Of a DNA stretch of 39,654 nt, positions 25,844-37,000 are shown one piece after another. Positions within the stretch are counted from its first letter, which is position 1. The number at the start of each line of letters is the position of its first letter. The stretch covers positions 1-39,654 of the forward strand of contig JACDCC010000197.1 of the NCBI GenBank assembly GCA_013694595.1, written 5' to 3'. Below the pieces are notes generated by a model that was not told where the DNA came from, ran no database searches, and worked only from the letters and a program-made list of their open reading frames with translations. The translations under genes were made by a program, and so were the position numbers. The stretch comes from Chthoniobacterales bacterium. GTDB taxonomy: Bacteria > Verrucomicrobiota > Verrucomicrobiia > Chthoniobacterales > UBA10450.

Positions 25844-26767
25844 ATGGAGAAAGTGATCATCGTCGGCAGCGGTTGTGCCGGTTTAACGGCGGCGATTTAC
25901 GCAGCGCGCGCGAAGCTCAATCCGCTCGTGCTCGAGGGCAGCCACCCGGGTGGACAGCTCGCCACCACGACTTTGGTGGAGAATTTCCCCGGCTTTCCTG
26001 AAGGAATCGACGGGCCGCAGTTGATCATGAACATGCACGCGCAGGCGGAGAAATTCGGGGCGCGCTTCTCGTATTCCGAGGTGACCGATTTCGAAACGCG
26101 TGACGACCATGTCCGAATTCTCGCGGACGACGAATGGCTGGAAACGCGCGCGTTGATCGTGGCGAGCGGCGCCTCCGCGCGTTGGATCGGGCTCGAGAAC
26201 GAGGAGAAGCTGATCGGCCACGGTTTGACCTCGTGCGCCACGTGCGACGGCGCGTTTTATCGGAATGTGCCGGTCTGCGTGGTCGGCGGTGGCGATTCGG
26301 CCGCTGAGGAAGCGCTCTTCCTCACGCGCTTCGCGTCGAAGGTTTACCTCATCCACCGGCGGGACAAGCTGCGCGCATCGAAGATCATGGCTGATCGGGT
26401 GCGCGCGTGTGACAAAATTGAGCCGCTCTGGAACACGGTGGTGACGCAGTACATCCCGGACGACAAAGGCGAGATGGCAGCAGTGAAACTGCGGGATGTG
26501 AACACGCATGAGGACCGGATCCTGGAGGTCGCCTGCGTCTTCGTGGCCATCGGGCACGATCCGAACACGAAGGCATTTCGCGGCAAACTCGAAACGGATC
26601 CCGATGGTTATCTACTTGTTAGGCACCTCGCCGAGAGCAAGCATCCCGGCGTTTTCATCGCCGGAGATGTGGCCGATCGCGTCTACAAGCAGGCGATCAC
26701 GGCGGCGGGCTCAGGATGTGCGGCAGCGATCGAGGCGGAGAAGTATCTCAGCGGGCTCGAGCATTAG
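25844..26767 (+). CDS. trxB: thioredoxin-disulfide reductase
   Basis: VIIVGSGCAGLTAAIYAARAKLNPLVLEGSHPGGQLATTTLVENFPGFPEGIDGPQLI; CATCDGAFYRNVPVCVVGGGDSAAEEALFLTRFASKVYLIHRRD. Confidence 0.95.
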   Translation: MEKVIIVGSGCAGLTAAIYAARAKLNPLVLEGSHPGGQLATTTLVENFPGFPEGIDGPQLIMNMHAQAEKFGARFSYSEVTDFETRDDHVRILADDEWLETRALIVASGASARWIGLENEEKLIGHGLTSCATCDGAFYRNVPVCVVGGGDSAAEEALFLTRFASKVYLIHRRDKLRASKIMADRVRACDKIEPLWNTVVTQYIPDDKGEMAAVKLRDVNTHEDRILEVACVFVAIGHDPNTKAFRGKLETDPDGYLLVRHLAESKHPGVFIAGDVADRVYKQAITAAGSGCAAAIEAEKYLSGLEH

Positions 26768-26776
26768 CCAAGCAGT

Positions 26777-26867
26777 GTCATCCCGAGCGAAGTCGAGGGA
26801 CCCCGTTGCTTCACCGAGCGTTCGGCCACGGGGTTCCTCGGCTCCGCTTCGCTCCGCTCGGAATGAC
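26777..26867. repeat. dispersed palindromic repeat, copy C
   Basis: gtcatcccgagcgaagtcgagggaccccgttg...cacggggttcctcggctccgcttcgctccgctcggaatgac. Confidence 0.88.
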
Positions 26868-26872
26868 GTGCT

Positions 26873-28057
26873 TTGAAAGTTTGCGACCTGACGCAGTTTT
26901 ACTCGCCGCTGAGCGGTGGAGTGAAGCGTTACGTCCACGAGAAGATCGCGTTTATCCAGGCGTCGCGCCCGCGGGATGAGCACGTGCTCGTCGTGCCGGG
27001 AGCGCGGAACCAGGTCACGACACGCGGTCGCGCGCGGATCTACTCGGTTAGGTCTCCGGTGATTTCGCGTTCCACCCAATACCGCGCGCTCCTGAACCTG
27101 GCGGCGATCGGAGAGATCATCGAGCGCGAGCGGCCGGACATCATCGAATCAGCTGATCCGTATCAGGTCGGTTGGAAGGCAGCGGCGCTCGGACAGATGC
27201 ACCGCATTCCGGCCGTCGCGTTCTATCACTCTCACTTTGCGGAGTCGTATCTTCGTCGCCCCGCGGAAATGTTCGGGGCGAAAATCGGTGCAACGTTAAT
27301 GAGTGGAGCACGACATTACGTGCGCGAGCTCTACAATCGCTTCGACGCCACGCTGGTGCCTTCGCCACAACTTTCCGCGCTGCTCCTTAATTGGGGTGTG
27401 CAGAACGTGCGGGAAGTCGATCTCGGGGTGAACACGGAAGTCTTCCGCGCCGACCCAGGCGACCGAGCTGTGACGCGCGGCGCCCACGGCATTCCGGCAG
27501 ATCGCGTGGCGCTGCTCTATGTCGGTCGGCTGGCTAACGAGAAGAACACGCAGACGTTGTTCGAAGCCTTCGCACGGCTGGCGAACCGCACCCCGGGGAA
27601 GTTCCAGCTCGTCGTCGTAGGCGATGGGCAGCAACGCCAGCGACTGCAGGAGCTCGTCTCCAGCACCGGCGCGGTTACATCGCTTCCGTATTGCGCCGAC
27701 TCGACGGAACTCGCTCAGCTCTACCGCGCCGCTGACGTTCTCGTGCACCCGGGCATGCAGGAAACATTCGGGCTCGTCACGATTGAGAGCCAGGCGTGCG
27801 GCACGCCGGTGCTCGGGATTCGCGGCAGCTCGATGGAACGCATCGTGATGCACGACCAGCAGTGGTGGGCGGAGGAGAACACGCCTGCTGCGCTCGCCGA
27901 TGCCATCGAAGAGATGCCGCCTCGGGATTGCGCCGCCCTCGGAAGGCTGGCAGCAGAGCGCGTGGCAGAGCGCTACTCCTGGGGTCGCGTGTTCGACCGG
28001 CTCTTTTGCATTTACCGCGACGTCTGCGAAAACTACAACCGGGGCCAGGCGGGATGA
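26873..28057 (+). CDS. GT4-family glycosyltransferase (TTG start)
   Basis: MKVCDLTQFYSPLSGGVKRYVHEKIAFIQ; VALLYVGRLANEKNTQTLFEAFARL; VLVHPGMQETFGLVTIESQACGTPVLGIRGSSMERIV. Confidence 0.92.
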   Translation: MKVCDLTQFYSPLSGGVKRYVHEKIAFIQASRPRDEHVLVVPGARNQVTTRGRARIYSVRSPVISRSTQYRALLNLAAIGEIIERERPDIIESADPYQVGWKAAALGQMHRIPAVAFYHSHFAESYLRRPAEMFGAKIGATLMSGARHYVRELYNRFDATLVPSPQLSALLLNWGVQNVREVDLGVNTEVFRADPGDRAVTRGAHGIPADRVALLYVGRLANEKNTQTLFEAFARLANRTPGKFQLVVVGDGQQRQRLQELVSSTGAVTSLPYCADSTELAQLYRAADVLVHPGMQETFGLVTIESQACGTPVLGIRGSSMERIVMHDQQWWAEENTPAALADAIEEMPPRDCAALGRLAAERVAERYSWGRVFDRLFCIYRDVCENYNRGQAG

Positions 28058-28743
28058 ACACGGACAAAGCATTCACCATCCGCGAATACCGTCAGTCAGA
28101 TCGCGAGGCAGTGCGGCGCTTGTGCTGCGACACCGGGTTCCTCGGCGAGCCGATCGACCCCGTCTACGAGGATCGTGAACTGTTCGCCGATTTCCTCACC
28201 ACCTACTACACGGATCACGAACCGGAGTCGTCCTGGGTGATCGAAGCGAACGGTGAGCTGCGCGGCTATCTGCTCGGTTGCCGTAAGCCGCTCTGGAACC
28301 AGCTCTATTCGTTTTACCAGAACATCTGCTTATCGCTCCGCGCGATTCTGCGTTACGGCCGCTACAACGAGAACTCGCGCCGCTTCATTCGCTGGATCGT
28401 GATGAACGGCTGGCGCGAAGTTCCGGCCGCGCCGCGTCGCACCCCGCATTTTCACATCAACCTCCTGCCGGATGCGCGGAAGGTCGCGACGACCCGCGCG
28501 TTGTTTAGTGCCTACTTCGGCTACCTCTATCGGAAGGGGGAAAAGCGCGTCTACGGCCAGATCGTTACCTTCGAAAGCCGGCGCGGCGAGAAGATGTTCG
28601 AGCGGTATGGCTTCAAGGTCCTCAACCGGGCGCGCATCACAAAGTGGGACCGGCTTCACCCTGAGTCCGTCTACCTCAGCACCGTGATCAAAGACTTGGA
28701 AACCGCAGATCCGCTCACGGTGGCAGTGCACTCGCGCGGCTGA
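28054..28743 (+). CDS. GNAT-family N-acetyltransferase
   Basis: FTIREYRQSDREAVRRLCCDTGFLGEPIDPVYEDRELFADFLTTYYTDHEPESSWVIEANGELRGYLLGC...RKVATTRALFSAYFGYL; ATGA overlap with the GT4 gene. Confidence 0.75.
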   Translation: MNTDKAFTIREYRQSDREAVRRLCCDTGFLGEPIDPVYEDRELFADFLTTYYTDHEPESSWVIEANGELRGYLLGCRKPLWNQLYSFYQNICLSLRAILRYGRYNENSRRFIRWIVMNGWREVPAAPRRTPHFHINLLPDARKVATTRALFSAYFGYLYRKGEKRVYGQIVTFESRRGEKMFERYGFKVLNRARITKWDRLHPESVYLSTVIKDLETADPLTVAVHSRG

Positions 28744-28886
28744 CGAGCGTTTGGCCGGCGCTTCTCACGCGCTCAATCGCTCAGCAGCAGGTGCTCACGC
28801 CCGCCGTTGCGGTTGCCGTCGCCTGATCCGAAGCTCTGAACTGCTCCACGCGGTGACGACGCATTGGACCGGGAACGACGGACGAG

Positions 28887-30527
28887 ATGCATGTAAGATG
28901 GCGAGATTTGGTTGAAGGTGGAGGACGCACGGCGCTCCTCTCACTGCTCGTGGCCGTGCTGCTCCTCGGGGGCGTGCAACTGCGGAGTTGGACGTGGCAA
29001 CAGACCGAGCGAGTCCGATTCGAGTGGGACATCCGGAACGGCTTCTATTGGGGTGAACGCACGCTGAAACAGGGGGAGCGCGTCACCGGCACAAGCCTCG
29101 CCACGGCCAGCAGATGGGAATCGTGGCGGATCTGGGCGGCTGGTTACCTGACGCTCTACGACGCGCTCGAGCTTGAATCTGCCAACCGGGATTACGGTCT
29201 CGATTATCCGCCGCTGCGGCTGATGGCGATGTCGCTGTGGGCGAAGAGTGTTCGCGCCGCACACCCGGAGGCGCAGATTGCCAAGGCAGAAGAGTACGGG
29301 CAGCCACTCCTGCGCTTTAACCTCCTGTGCGAAGGACTCGCCGCGCTCGGCATGTTCTTGCTTGTCCGCCATTGGGTGAAGCGCGACAGCGGACGCACCG
29401 TTCCTCTGTTCGCGCGCGGGGTTTCAGCCGAGTGGCATGGCTGGACACGCGGATTCCTCGCAGCCGCGTTCGTGTGGCTAAACCCCGCGATCATCCTGAC
29501 GTCACACGCCTGGCCGCAGTGGGATGTCTGGATCGTGCCGTTCTATCTCTTCGCCGCGCTGTTTGCGTCCACGCAACGGTGGTTCTGGTGCGGCTGCCTC
29601 CTCGCGATCGGTGGGATGCTCAAGGGCCAACTCTTCATCGTGGCGCCGTTCTTCATCCTCTGGCCGATCTTCCAACAGCGTCCCGATGCGGCGCTGCGGG
29701 TTGTCTGTGGTTTCGCCGTCGCACTCGCGGCGATCTTGTCGCCGTGGCTCCTGAACGACGCGCGCGACCGGCTGGTGTGGGTGCTTGTAGTAGGCTGCAG
29801 CGCCCTCGTGCTAATGTTTGCAAAACGCTCGCGCCAGCACGCCGCATTTTATCTACCGGTTGTCGCGGCGGTAGCGGCGTTCATGATTGGCGCGATTAGC
29901 GGCGGCAGTTTCGGCTGGCTCCGAGTCGGTTTCATCTACGGCGCCGATTTACCGCAGGGGCTCCTCGGCGGCACCGGCGCAGTGGCGGGCGCCTGTTACA
30001 ATCTGCCCTCGCTCCTCGCCACCCTCGGGCTTTCGTTGAAGCACAAGCTGTTTGAGCTCGATTTCGGGATTGTGACGGTGGCGCTCACGCTGCAGTGGGC
30101 ACTGCGGCTTCTGTACTTCTGCGGCGTGGCCGGCTGCGCGATGTGGGTGGCGCGGCGCGCGCGGGCGGACGACGCGAAGGCTTTGCTCGCCGTCGCGGCG
30201 CCGTGGTTACTCATGCTGGCGCTGCTGGGGCAGATGAGAGAACGCTACTCGCTCTGGGCCGCGGCGGTGACCGCGGTCACGGTCGCGCTCAGCATGCGGT
30301 TGAGCGTTCTGCACCTGATCTTCTCACTATTGAGCACCGCCATGATCGCGCACGTCATGCTGGCCGAGAAGCAATTCGATCCATCCCCGCAGCTGCTCGA
30401 TTTCCTCGACGCGCAGCACGTGCTCGCCGCCTGGATATTCCTCATCTCGGCCGCTCTCTACCTGGCGGCGGCAGGAGGCGCGCCGGAGTTTGCGCGGCGG
30501 CTCATCGCGAACGTCCGCCGCACGTAA
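28887..30527 (+). CDS. polytopic membrane glycosyltransferase-like protein (GT-C type)
   Basis: Many TM segments; DYGLDYPPLRLMAMSLWAK; WLNPAIILTSHAWPQWDVWIVPFYLFAALFASTQRWFWCGCLLAIGGMLKGQLFIVAPFFILWPIF (ALG6/PMT-like layout). Confidence 0.7.
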   Translation: MHVRWRDLVEGGGRTALLSLLVAVLLLGGVQLRSWTWQQTERVRFEWDIRNGFYWGERTLKQGERVTGTSLATASRWESWRIWAAGYLTLYDALELESANRDYGLDYPPLRLMAMSLWAKSVRAAHPEAQIAKAEEYGQPLLRFNLLCEGLAALGMFLLVRHWVKRDSGRTVPLFARGVSAEWHGWTRGFLAAAFVWLNPAIILTSHAWPQWDVWIVPFYLFAALFASTQRWFWCGCLLAIGGMLKGQLFIVAPFFILWPIFQQRPDAALRVVCGFAVALAAILSPWLLNDARDRLVWVLVVGCSALVLMFAKRSRQHAAFYLPVVAAVAAFMIGAISGGSFGWLRVGFIYGADLPQGLLGGTGAVAGACYNLPSLLATLGLSLKHKLFELDFGIVTVALTLQWALRLLYFCGVAGCAMWVARRARADDAKALLAVAAPWLLMLALLGQMRERYSLWAAAVTAVTVALSMRLSVLHLIFSLLSTAMIAHVMLAEKQFDPSPQLLDFLDAQHVLAAWIFLISAALYLAAAGGAPEFARRLIANVRRT

Positions 30528-30578
30528 CGCAGCGCGCTTGGTCTGCCGCGAGGAGGTGCGCTACGATGCCGCGCAATC

Positions 30579-30652
30579 GCCGGTGTAGCTCAGTTAGTAG
30601 AGCAGCTGATTTGTAATCAGCAGGTCATTGGGTTAGCGCCCGATAGCCGGCT
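30579..30652 (+). tRNA. tRNA-Thr(TGT), atypical, possibly a pseudo-tRNA
   Basis: gccggtgtagctcagttagtagagcagctgatttgtaatcagcaggtcattgggttagcgcccgatagccggct: cloverleaf with GCTGA-TTTGTAA-TCAGC anticodon arm, but non-canonical D and T loops. Confidence 0.7.
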
Positions 30653-31068
30653 CCCACCCCGGGGGAGCTGTGACGTTCGTTATTCCTAGGTCGCTTGGAC
30701 AGTTCTTGGACACTTCGGCACCTGATCATCGGTTGCGCGTGCGTCAGGCGGAGCGCGCCGTGTTCGGAACGGTCTCAACCGTAGGTAGCAACTCGCTGGA
30801 GCGGACACTCGCGCAGCTTTACTTTCCTTCACCCAAGGAGGCTTTCGGCGCAAAGCGTGCCGACCAGGACTAGCAGGGATAGGCTTCGCGTTCGCGGCCT
30901 GCTCGCTCTCGACCCGGTGACACATCAGATCGCACAGCACGGAATGCTTCGGGCCGGCGATGAAGGGTAGGAAGGTGTTCACGTCTTCCTTCCGGCGATC
31001 AACCATTCCCGCGTTCATCAGCTATCTTTTGTGAAATATGTTTTGCCGTCGCTGCGCTTGAGCGACAA

Positions 31069-34000
31069 GTGGTGACGATGCTGAGCAGGTCGCCGGTTTC
31101 AGGACTGTTGCCGGTGCGGCACAAGCTGCGCGGAGAACGGCAGCGCGAACTGCCTTTGCGGGCGGAGTTGTTTGGCGTCGAGCAACTGGCCCGTCACGCC
31201 GAGACCATCGCGGCGCGACATCAGGTCGTGACGAGCCGCGGTTCCAACCGGCTTCTCGCGCAGTTGGACCGCAATGAGGAGATCGTGCGGGCGTTTAATC
31301 GCGCCACTCTCAACGTCGATAAGACACGCCGGGTGACGCCGGCGGCGGAGTGGTTGCTCGACAATTTCTACCTGATCGAAGAGCAGATCCAACTGGCCCG
31401 GCGCCATCTGCCGCGGGGATACAGCCGGGAACTGCCGCGACTGAGCAACGGCCCCGCTGCCGGAGTGCTGCGCGTCTATGACATCGTGCTCGAATTGATC
31501 GCGCATGTCGATGCGCAGATCGATGCCAGCTCGCTGACCGCTTTCGTTGCTGCCTACCAAAAGGTGGCCGTGCTGAAACTCGGCGAGCTGTGGGCTATTC
31601 CGATCATGCTGCGGCTGGGATTGATCGAGAACTTGGCCCGCATCACCACCGGGCTCGCGACGGCGCGCGACGATCGCAATCTAGCCAATGTATGGGTCGA
31701 TCGCTTGCAGGAGACGGCGGAAAATAATCCGTCCCGGGTCGTCATCGTGGTCGCGGATCTGGCGCGGGCTGATCTGCGTTTGTCGAGCTCCTTTGTCGCT
31801 GAGTTTTGCCAGCGGCTCTCCCGCTTGAACCCGGTCCTGCACGTCGCGCGCGGCTGGCTCGAGCAACAGCTCGTCGAGCAAGGCCTCTCCATCGAGCAGC
31901 TCATTCATCAGGAGAGCCAAAGCCAGGCCTCCGATCAGGTCTCGGTCAGTCACAGCATTACCAGTCTGCGTTTGCTGAGTGCGATCAGTTGGAAGGAATT
32001 CGTCGAGACGCTGAGCCTGGTCGAACAAACTTTGCGCGGCGATCCCGGCGACGTGTACAGCGACATGGATTTCGCGACGCGTGATTGCTACCGCCACGTG
32101 GTCGAAACGCTCGCGCGGTATGGGCGTCTTTCCGAGATGGAGGTGGCGCAAAGAGCGGTGGAACTGGCGCGGGAAAGTGCGCAGCAGAAAGGACGCGAAG
32201 ATCGCAGCGCACATGTGGGCTTTTACCTGATCCACAAAGGCCGGCCGCTGCTGGAGCGGGCGGCGAATGTGCGCTGGCCCTGGCACACAGCCGTTCCGCG
32301 CAGCATTCAGCGTTCTCCGTTTACCTTTTACGCGGGCGGAATCTTTCTGCTCACAGCGCTCGCCACACTGGGTTTCGTGCGCACTGCTCAGGTGCTCGAG
32401 GTGCAGGGATGGATTTTGATTTTCTCTTCGCTCACGTTCCTCGTCGGTGCGAGCCAACTGTCGGTCGCATTACTGAATTGGCTCGCCGCACTGCTGGTGG
32501 CGCCGCGTCTTCTCCCGCGCCTCGACTACTCCTCGAAGATCCCATCGGAAAGCCGCACCATGGTGGTCATTCCCACCTTTCTCAGCAGCGCTGAGAATAT
32601 CGATGAACTGATCGAGGCGCTCGAGATTCATCATCTCGCGAATCGCGATCCGAACCTGCACTTCGCGCTGTTAACGGACTGGCGTGACGCTCCAGTCGAG
32701 AACCTGCCGGACGATCATCCCCTTTTGGAACGAGCGCGCACGGGGATCGAAGCCCTCAACCGCAAATACGGCTCCAGCCGGGACGATCTTTTCTTCCTCT
32801 TCCATCGCTCACGCCGCTGGAATCCGGGAGAAGGCCTCTGGATGGGATACGAGCGCAAGCGGGGAAAGCTGAGGGAGTTCAACTCCTTTCTCCGCGGGGG
32901 CTCCCCGGAAGGCTTTTCCAAAGTGGTGGGCGAAGCCGCCATCCTTCCTGCCATCAAATACGTCATCACGCTGGATACCGACACACAGTTGCCGCGCGAA
33001 TCCGCCGGCCAGCTCATCGGCACGATGGCGCATCCGTTGAACCAGCCCTGCTTCGATCCGACGCGCGCGCTTGTGGTGGAGGGCTACAGCATGATGCAGC
33101 CGCGCGTGGAGATGAGCCTGGCCGGCGCGGGCCGGTCGTGGTTCGTCCGCCTGCAGGCGGGCGAGGTGGGCATCGATCCCTACACGCACGCGGTCTCGGA
33201 TGTGTATCAGGATCTTTTCCACGAAGGCTCCTTCATCGGGAAAGGAATCTACGAAGTAGACGCCTTCGAGCGCGCGCTGGCCGGGCGATTTCCTGAAAAC
33301 ACAATTCTCAGCCATGATCTGCTGGAATCGGTCTATGCCCGCTGCGCGCTGGTGACCGATGTGACCTTTTACGAGGAATACCCTTCGACTTACCTCGCCG
33401 ACGTCGACCGGCGACACCGTTGGATGCGGGGCGACTGGCAGATCATCCGCTGGCTCCTGCCTTGGGTGCGCGGTGAAAAGGGAAGGTCGATCGCAAACCC
33501 GATCTCCGGCCTCTCGCGCTGGAAACTGCTCGACAACCTGCGGCGCAGTCTCGTCCCGATCGCGCTCTTGTTTTTTCTCGTGGGAAGCTGGTTGTTTCTC
33601 CCGCAGCTCAGCGGCTGGGCCATCGGCGTTGTCGTGAGCATTCTTCTCCTTCCGGCGCTGCTGTCGTCGCTGGTCGATCTCGTGCGGAAACCGGAGCAAC
33701 TCCGGTGGCTGATGCACATGCGCGGAGTGGCGGCGAAGGCCGGTCCTGCGCTCGTCGAAATGACTCTGACGCTGGTGATGTTGCCGCACGATGCCTTTCT
33801 CAGTCTGGACGCGATCAGCCGCACGCTTTTCCGCATGCTCGTAACGCGCAAGGGTCTGCTGGAATGGCGCACCTCGAGCGACGTAGCACGCAGCGCACGG
33901 CTGGATCTCGCCGGCTCGTTTCGCGCCATGTGGAGCTCGCCGGCTGTTGCCCTAACGAGTGGTCTGACACTGAGCCTGATCCAGCCAACGAATTTGCCAA

Positions 34001-37000
34001 TCGCCCTCCCTTTCCTCGGGCTCTGGCTGGCGGCGCCCTGGATCGCGTGGCGGATCAGCCGCCCGATCCAGCCGCCGGCGCCGGAGCTGGCGCCTGAGCA
34101 ACTGGTTTTTTTGCGGCGGATCGCGCGCAAAACCTGGCATTTTTTCGAGACTTTCGTCACCGCAGAGGAGAACTGGTTGCCTCCGGATAATTTCCAGGAA
34201 GAACCTTCCACCGGAGTGGCGGCGCGCACTTCGCCCACCAACATCGGCCTGGCGCTGCTCGCCAACCTGGCCGCGCGAGACTTCGGCTACTTGTCGTTAG
34301 GCGGGTTGCTCGAACGAACGGAGACCACCCTCGCCACGATGCTGCGCCTGGAACGCCATCGCGGTCATTTCTACAATTGGTATTCCACCCGCACGCTCGA
34401 GCCGCTCCTCCCGCTCTATGTCTCGAGTGTGGACAGCGGCAATCTCGCCGGTCACCTGCTCACTCTCGCCGCCGGGCTGCGGCAGTTGGCGGACGAGAAG
34501 GTGCTGGCGCCGCAGATTTTTGCCGGCCTGCGCGACACACTCGGCGTCGTCCAAAGATTAGCCGGCGAGAATGCGCTGCTCGCGCAACTCGACACCGAGC
34601 TGGCGAATGCGCCTTCTACTTTGCGCGAGAGCCTGGCTTTGCTGCAACGTGCCGCCGAAAACTCGGCAGAGATTTCCAGCGGATTGGCAAATCGCGAGGA
34701 GGACCTGAAAAGCTGGGCACAGGTTTTCCAGCGTGAATGTGAAGAGCATCTGCAGGAGGTGCTTTTTCTCGGCTCACTCGAAGCACGCGAGCAGAACCCA
34801 TCGTGGCGAGAAATCGCCGCTCTCGATCCCTCATCCACCGTGGTGCGTGAGGCGAGGCAGCACGCCCGCGAGCGCATTCAGAAATTGGAAACGCTCGCCG
34901 GCCAATGTGACGAGCTGGCCGCAATGGATTTCACCTTCCTTTACGATCAGGCGCGCAATTTGTTCTCCATCGGATTCAACGTCACCGACAACCGGCGCGA
35001 CCAGAGCTTCTACGATCTACTCGCTTCGGAGGCGCGTCTTTGCAGCTATGTCGCGATCGCGCAGGGGCAGGTGCCGCAGGAGCATTGGTTCTCGTTGGGC
35101 CGTCTCCTCGTCGCGTCGCGCGGCGAACCGATTCTGGTCTCCTGGAGCGGCTCGATGTTCGAGTATCTCATGCCGCTCCTGGTGATGCCGGATTATGAAA
35201 ACACGCTGCTCGACCGGGCGTGCAAAGCCGCCGTGCGCCAGCACATCGAACATGGCCGCTCGCGCGATGTGCCCTGGGGCGTCTCGGAGTCCGGTTATTA
35301 CCGGACCGATGTGCATCATAATTATCAGTATCGTGCGTTTGGCGTCCCCGGGCTGGGTTTGAAACGCGGCCTGGCCGAGGACCTTGTGATCGCGCCCTAC
35401 GCCAGCGTGATGGCGCTAATGGTCGCGCCGCGGGAGGCCTGCGAAAACCTCCAGCGACTCGTGCGCGAGGGACGCGAAGGCGTCTTTGGTTTTTACGAAG
35501 CGGTCGATTACACGCCTTCGCGCCTGCCGCCGGAGACAGCGAGCACCACGGTGCGCTCCTTCATGGCGCATCACCAGGGGATGAGTCTGCTCAGTCTGGT
35601 CAATCTGCTGCGCGATTTCACGATGCAACGTCGCTTCATGTCGCGCCCGCTGCTCAAAGCCGCTGACCTCCTGTTGCAGGAACGCCCGCCCAAGACCGAC
35701 GCCAATGTTCTGCCTGAGGATTTGAGCATGGAGGAAATTGAGCCGCGTTTCGAGGAAGGCGCGGATGTCATGCGCGTCTTCACCAATCCCAGCTCGCGCG
35801 CGCCGGAAGTGCATCTCCTCTCGAACGGGCGTTACCATGTCGCCATCACTCATGCCGGCGGTGGCTACAGTCGCTGGCGCGATCTGGCCGTGACCCGCTG
35901 GCGCGAGGATGCGACGCGCGATTGCTGGGGCACCTTTATTTATCTGCGCGACGTGGCGAGCGGCGAATTCTGGTCCACCGCGTATCAGCCAACACGGCGC
36001 GCGACAAAGACCTACGAAGCCATCTTCACGCAGGCGCGCGCGGAGTTTCGCCAGCGTCACAATGAGCTGGAGATTCATACCGAGCTCTGCGTTTCGCCGG
36101 AAGACGATGTGGAATTGCGCCGCATCACCCTGACCAATCGTTCCTCGACCGAGCGCGTGATTGAATTGACCAGCTACGCGGAAGTGGTGCTCGCCACCCA
36201 CCCCGCGGACGAAGCGCACCCGGCCTTCAGCAATTTGTTTGTGCAAACCGAATTTGCGCCCATTTCCTCGGCCATTCTCTGCACCCGGCGGGCGCGCTCC
36301 GAAGATGAAACGCCGCCCTGGCTTTTGCATCTGCTCGTCGGGCAGGGCGGCGCGCAGAGCGCAATCTCCTGCGAGACGGATCGCTTCCAGTTTATCGGGC
36401 GCGGGCGCACGCTCGAGAATCCGGCGGCCATGGAAAAAGATGCGCCCCTCTCGAACACCGTCGGTTCCGTGCTCGATCCCATCATTTCGCTCCGGCGCAC
36501 CGTCACGCTCGCGCCGAATGAAAGCGCCGTGCTCGACTTCGTCCTCGGCATGGCGGAAAGCCGCGAAAACGCGCTCGGGTTGGTGGAAAAATATCAGCAC
36601 GCGCGCATGGCCGATCGCGCGCTCGATCTCGCCTGGACGCATAGCCAGGTCATCCTGCGTCAGCTCGACGCTTCCGAAGGCGAAGCGCAGCTCTACGCCC
36701 GCCTGGCCGGCGCGATTATTTTCGCCGACCCCGCGCGCCGCGCCACGTCCGGCGTGCTGCTCGAGAATCGGCGCGGCCAAAGCGGCCTCTGGACATACGG
36801 CATCTCAGGCGACACGCCGCTCGTGCTGCTCCGCGTCACCGACACCGAGAACCTGGACATCGTGCGCCAGATCATTCAGGCGCATTCCTATTGGCGGACA
36901 AAGGGCCTGGCCGTCGAGCTGGTCATCTTGAATGAAGATGCCTCCGTTTACCGCCAAACGTTGCAGGATCAGATCACGAACCTGGTTGCCTCCGGCACGG

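Noticed and set aside
14684-26867. CRISPR-like interpretation of the repeated gtcatcccgag elements
   Set aside because: Copies are kilobases apart, palindromic and without regular spacers; no cas genes.
27796-28053. N-terminal extension of the GNAT ORF and similar upstream extensions for gpsA, mutM, GT2 and the 22521 methyltransferase
   Set aside because: The extensions overlap neighbouring genes in other frames; conserved N-termini and ATGA overlaps indicate downstream starts.
30651-30672. Possible Rho-independent terminator gctcccaccccgggggagc after the tRNA
   Set aside because: Short stem overlapping the tRNA 3' end and no T-run follows; not strong enough to call.
32809-34265. Overlapping long minus-strand ORFs (326 and 291 aa) within ndvB
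   Set aside because: Same mirror-ORF explanation; no recognisable domains or start context.
35416-36780. 454-aa minus-strand ORF opposite the giant glucan synthase gene
   Set aside because: Low-complexity, Arg/Glu/His/Gly-rich translation antisense to a clearly conserved protein; typical high-GC mirror ORF.
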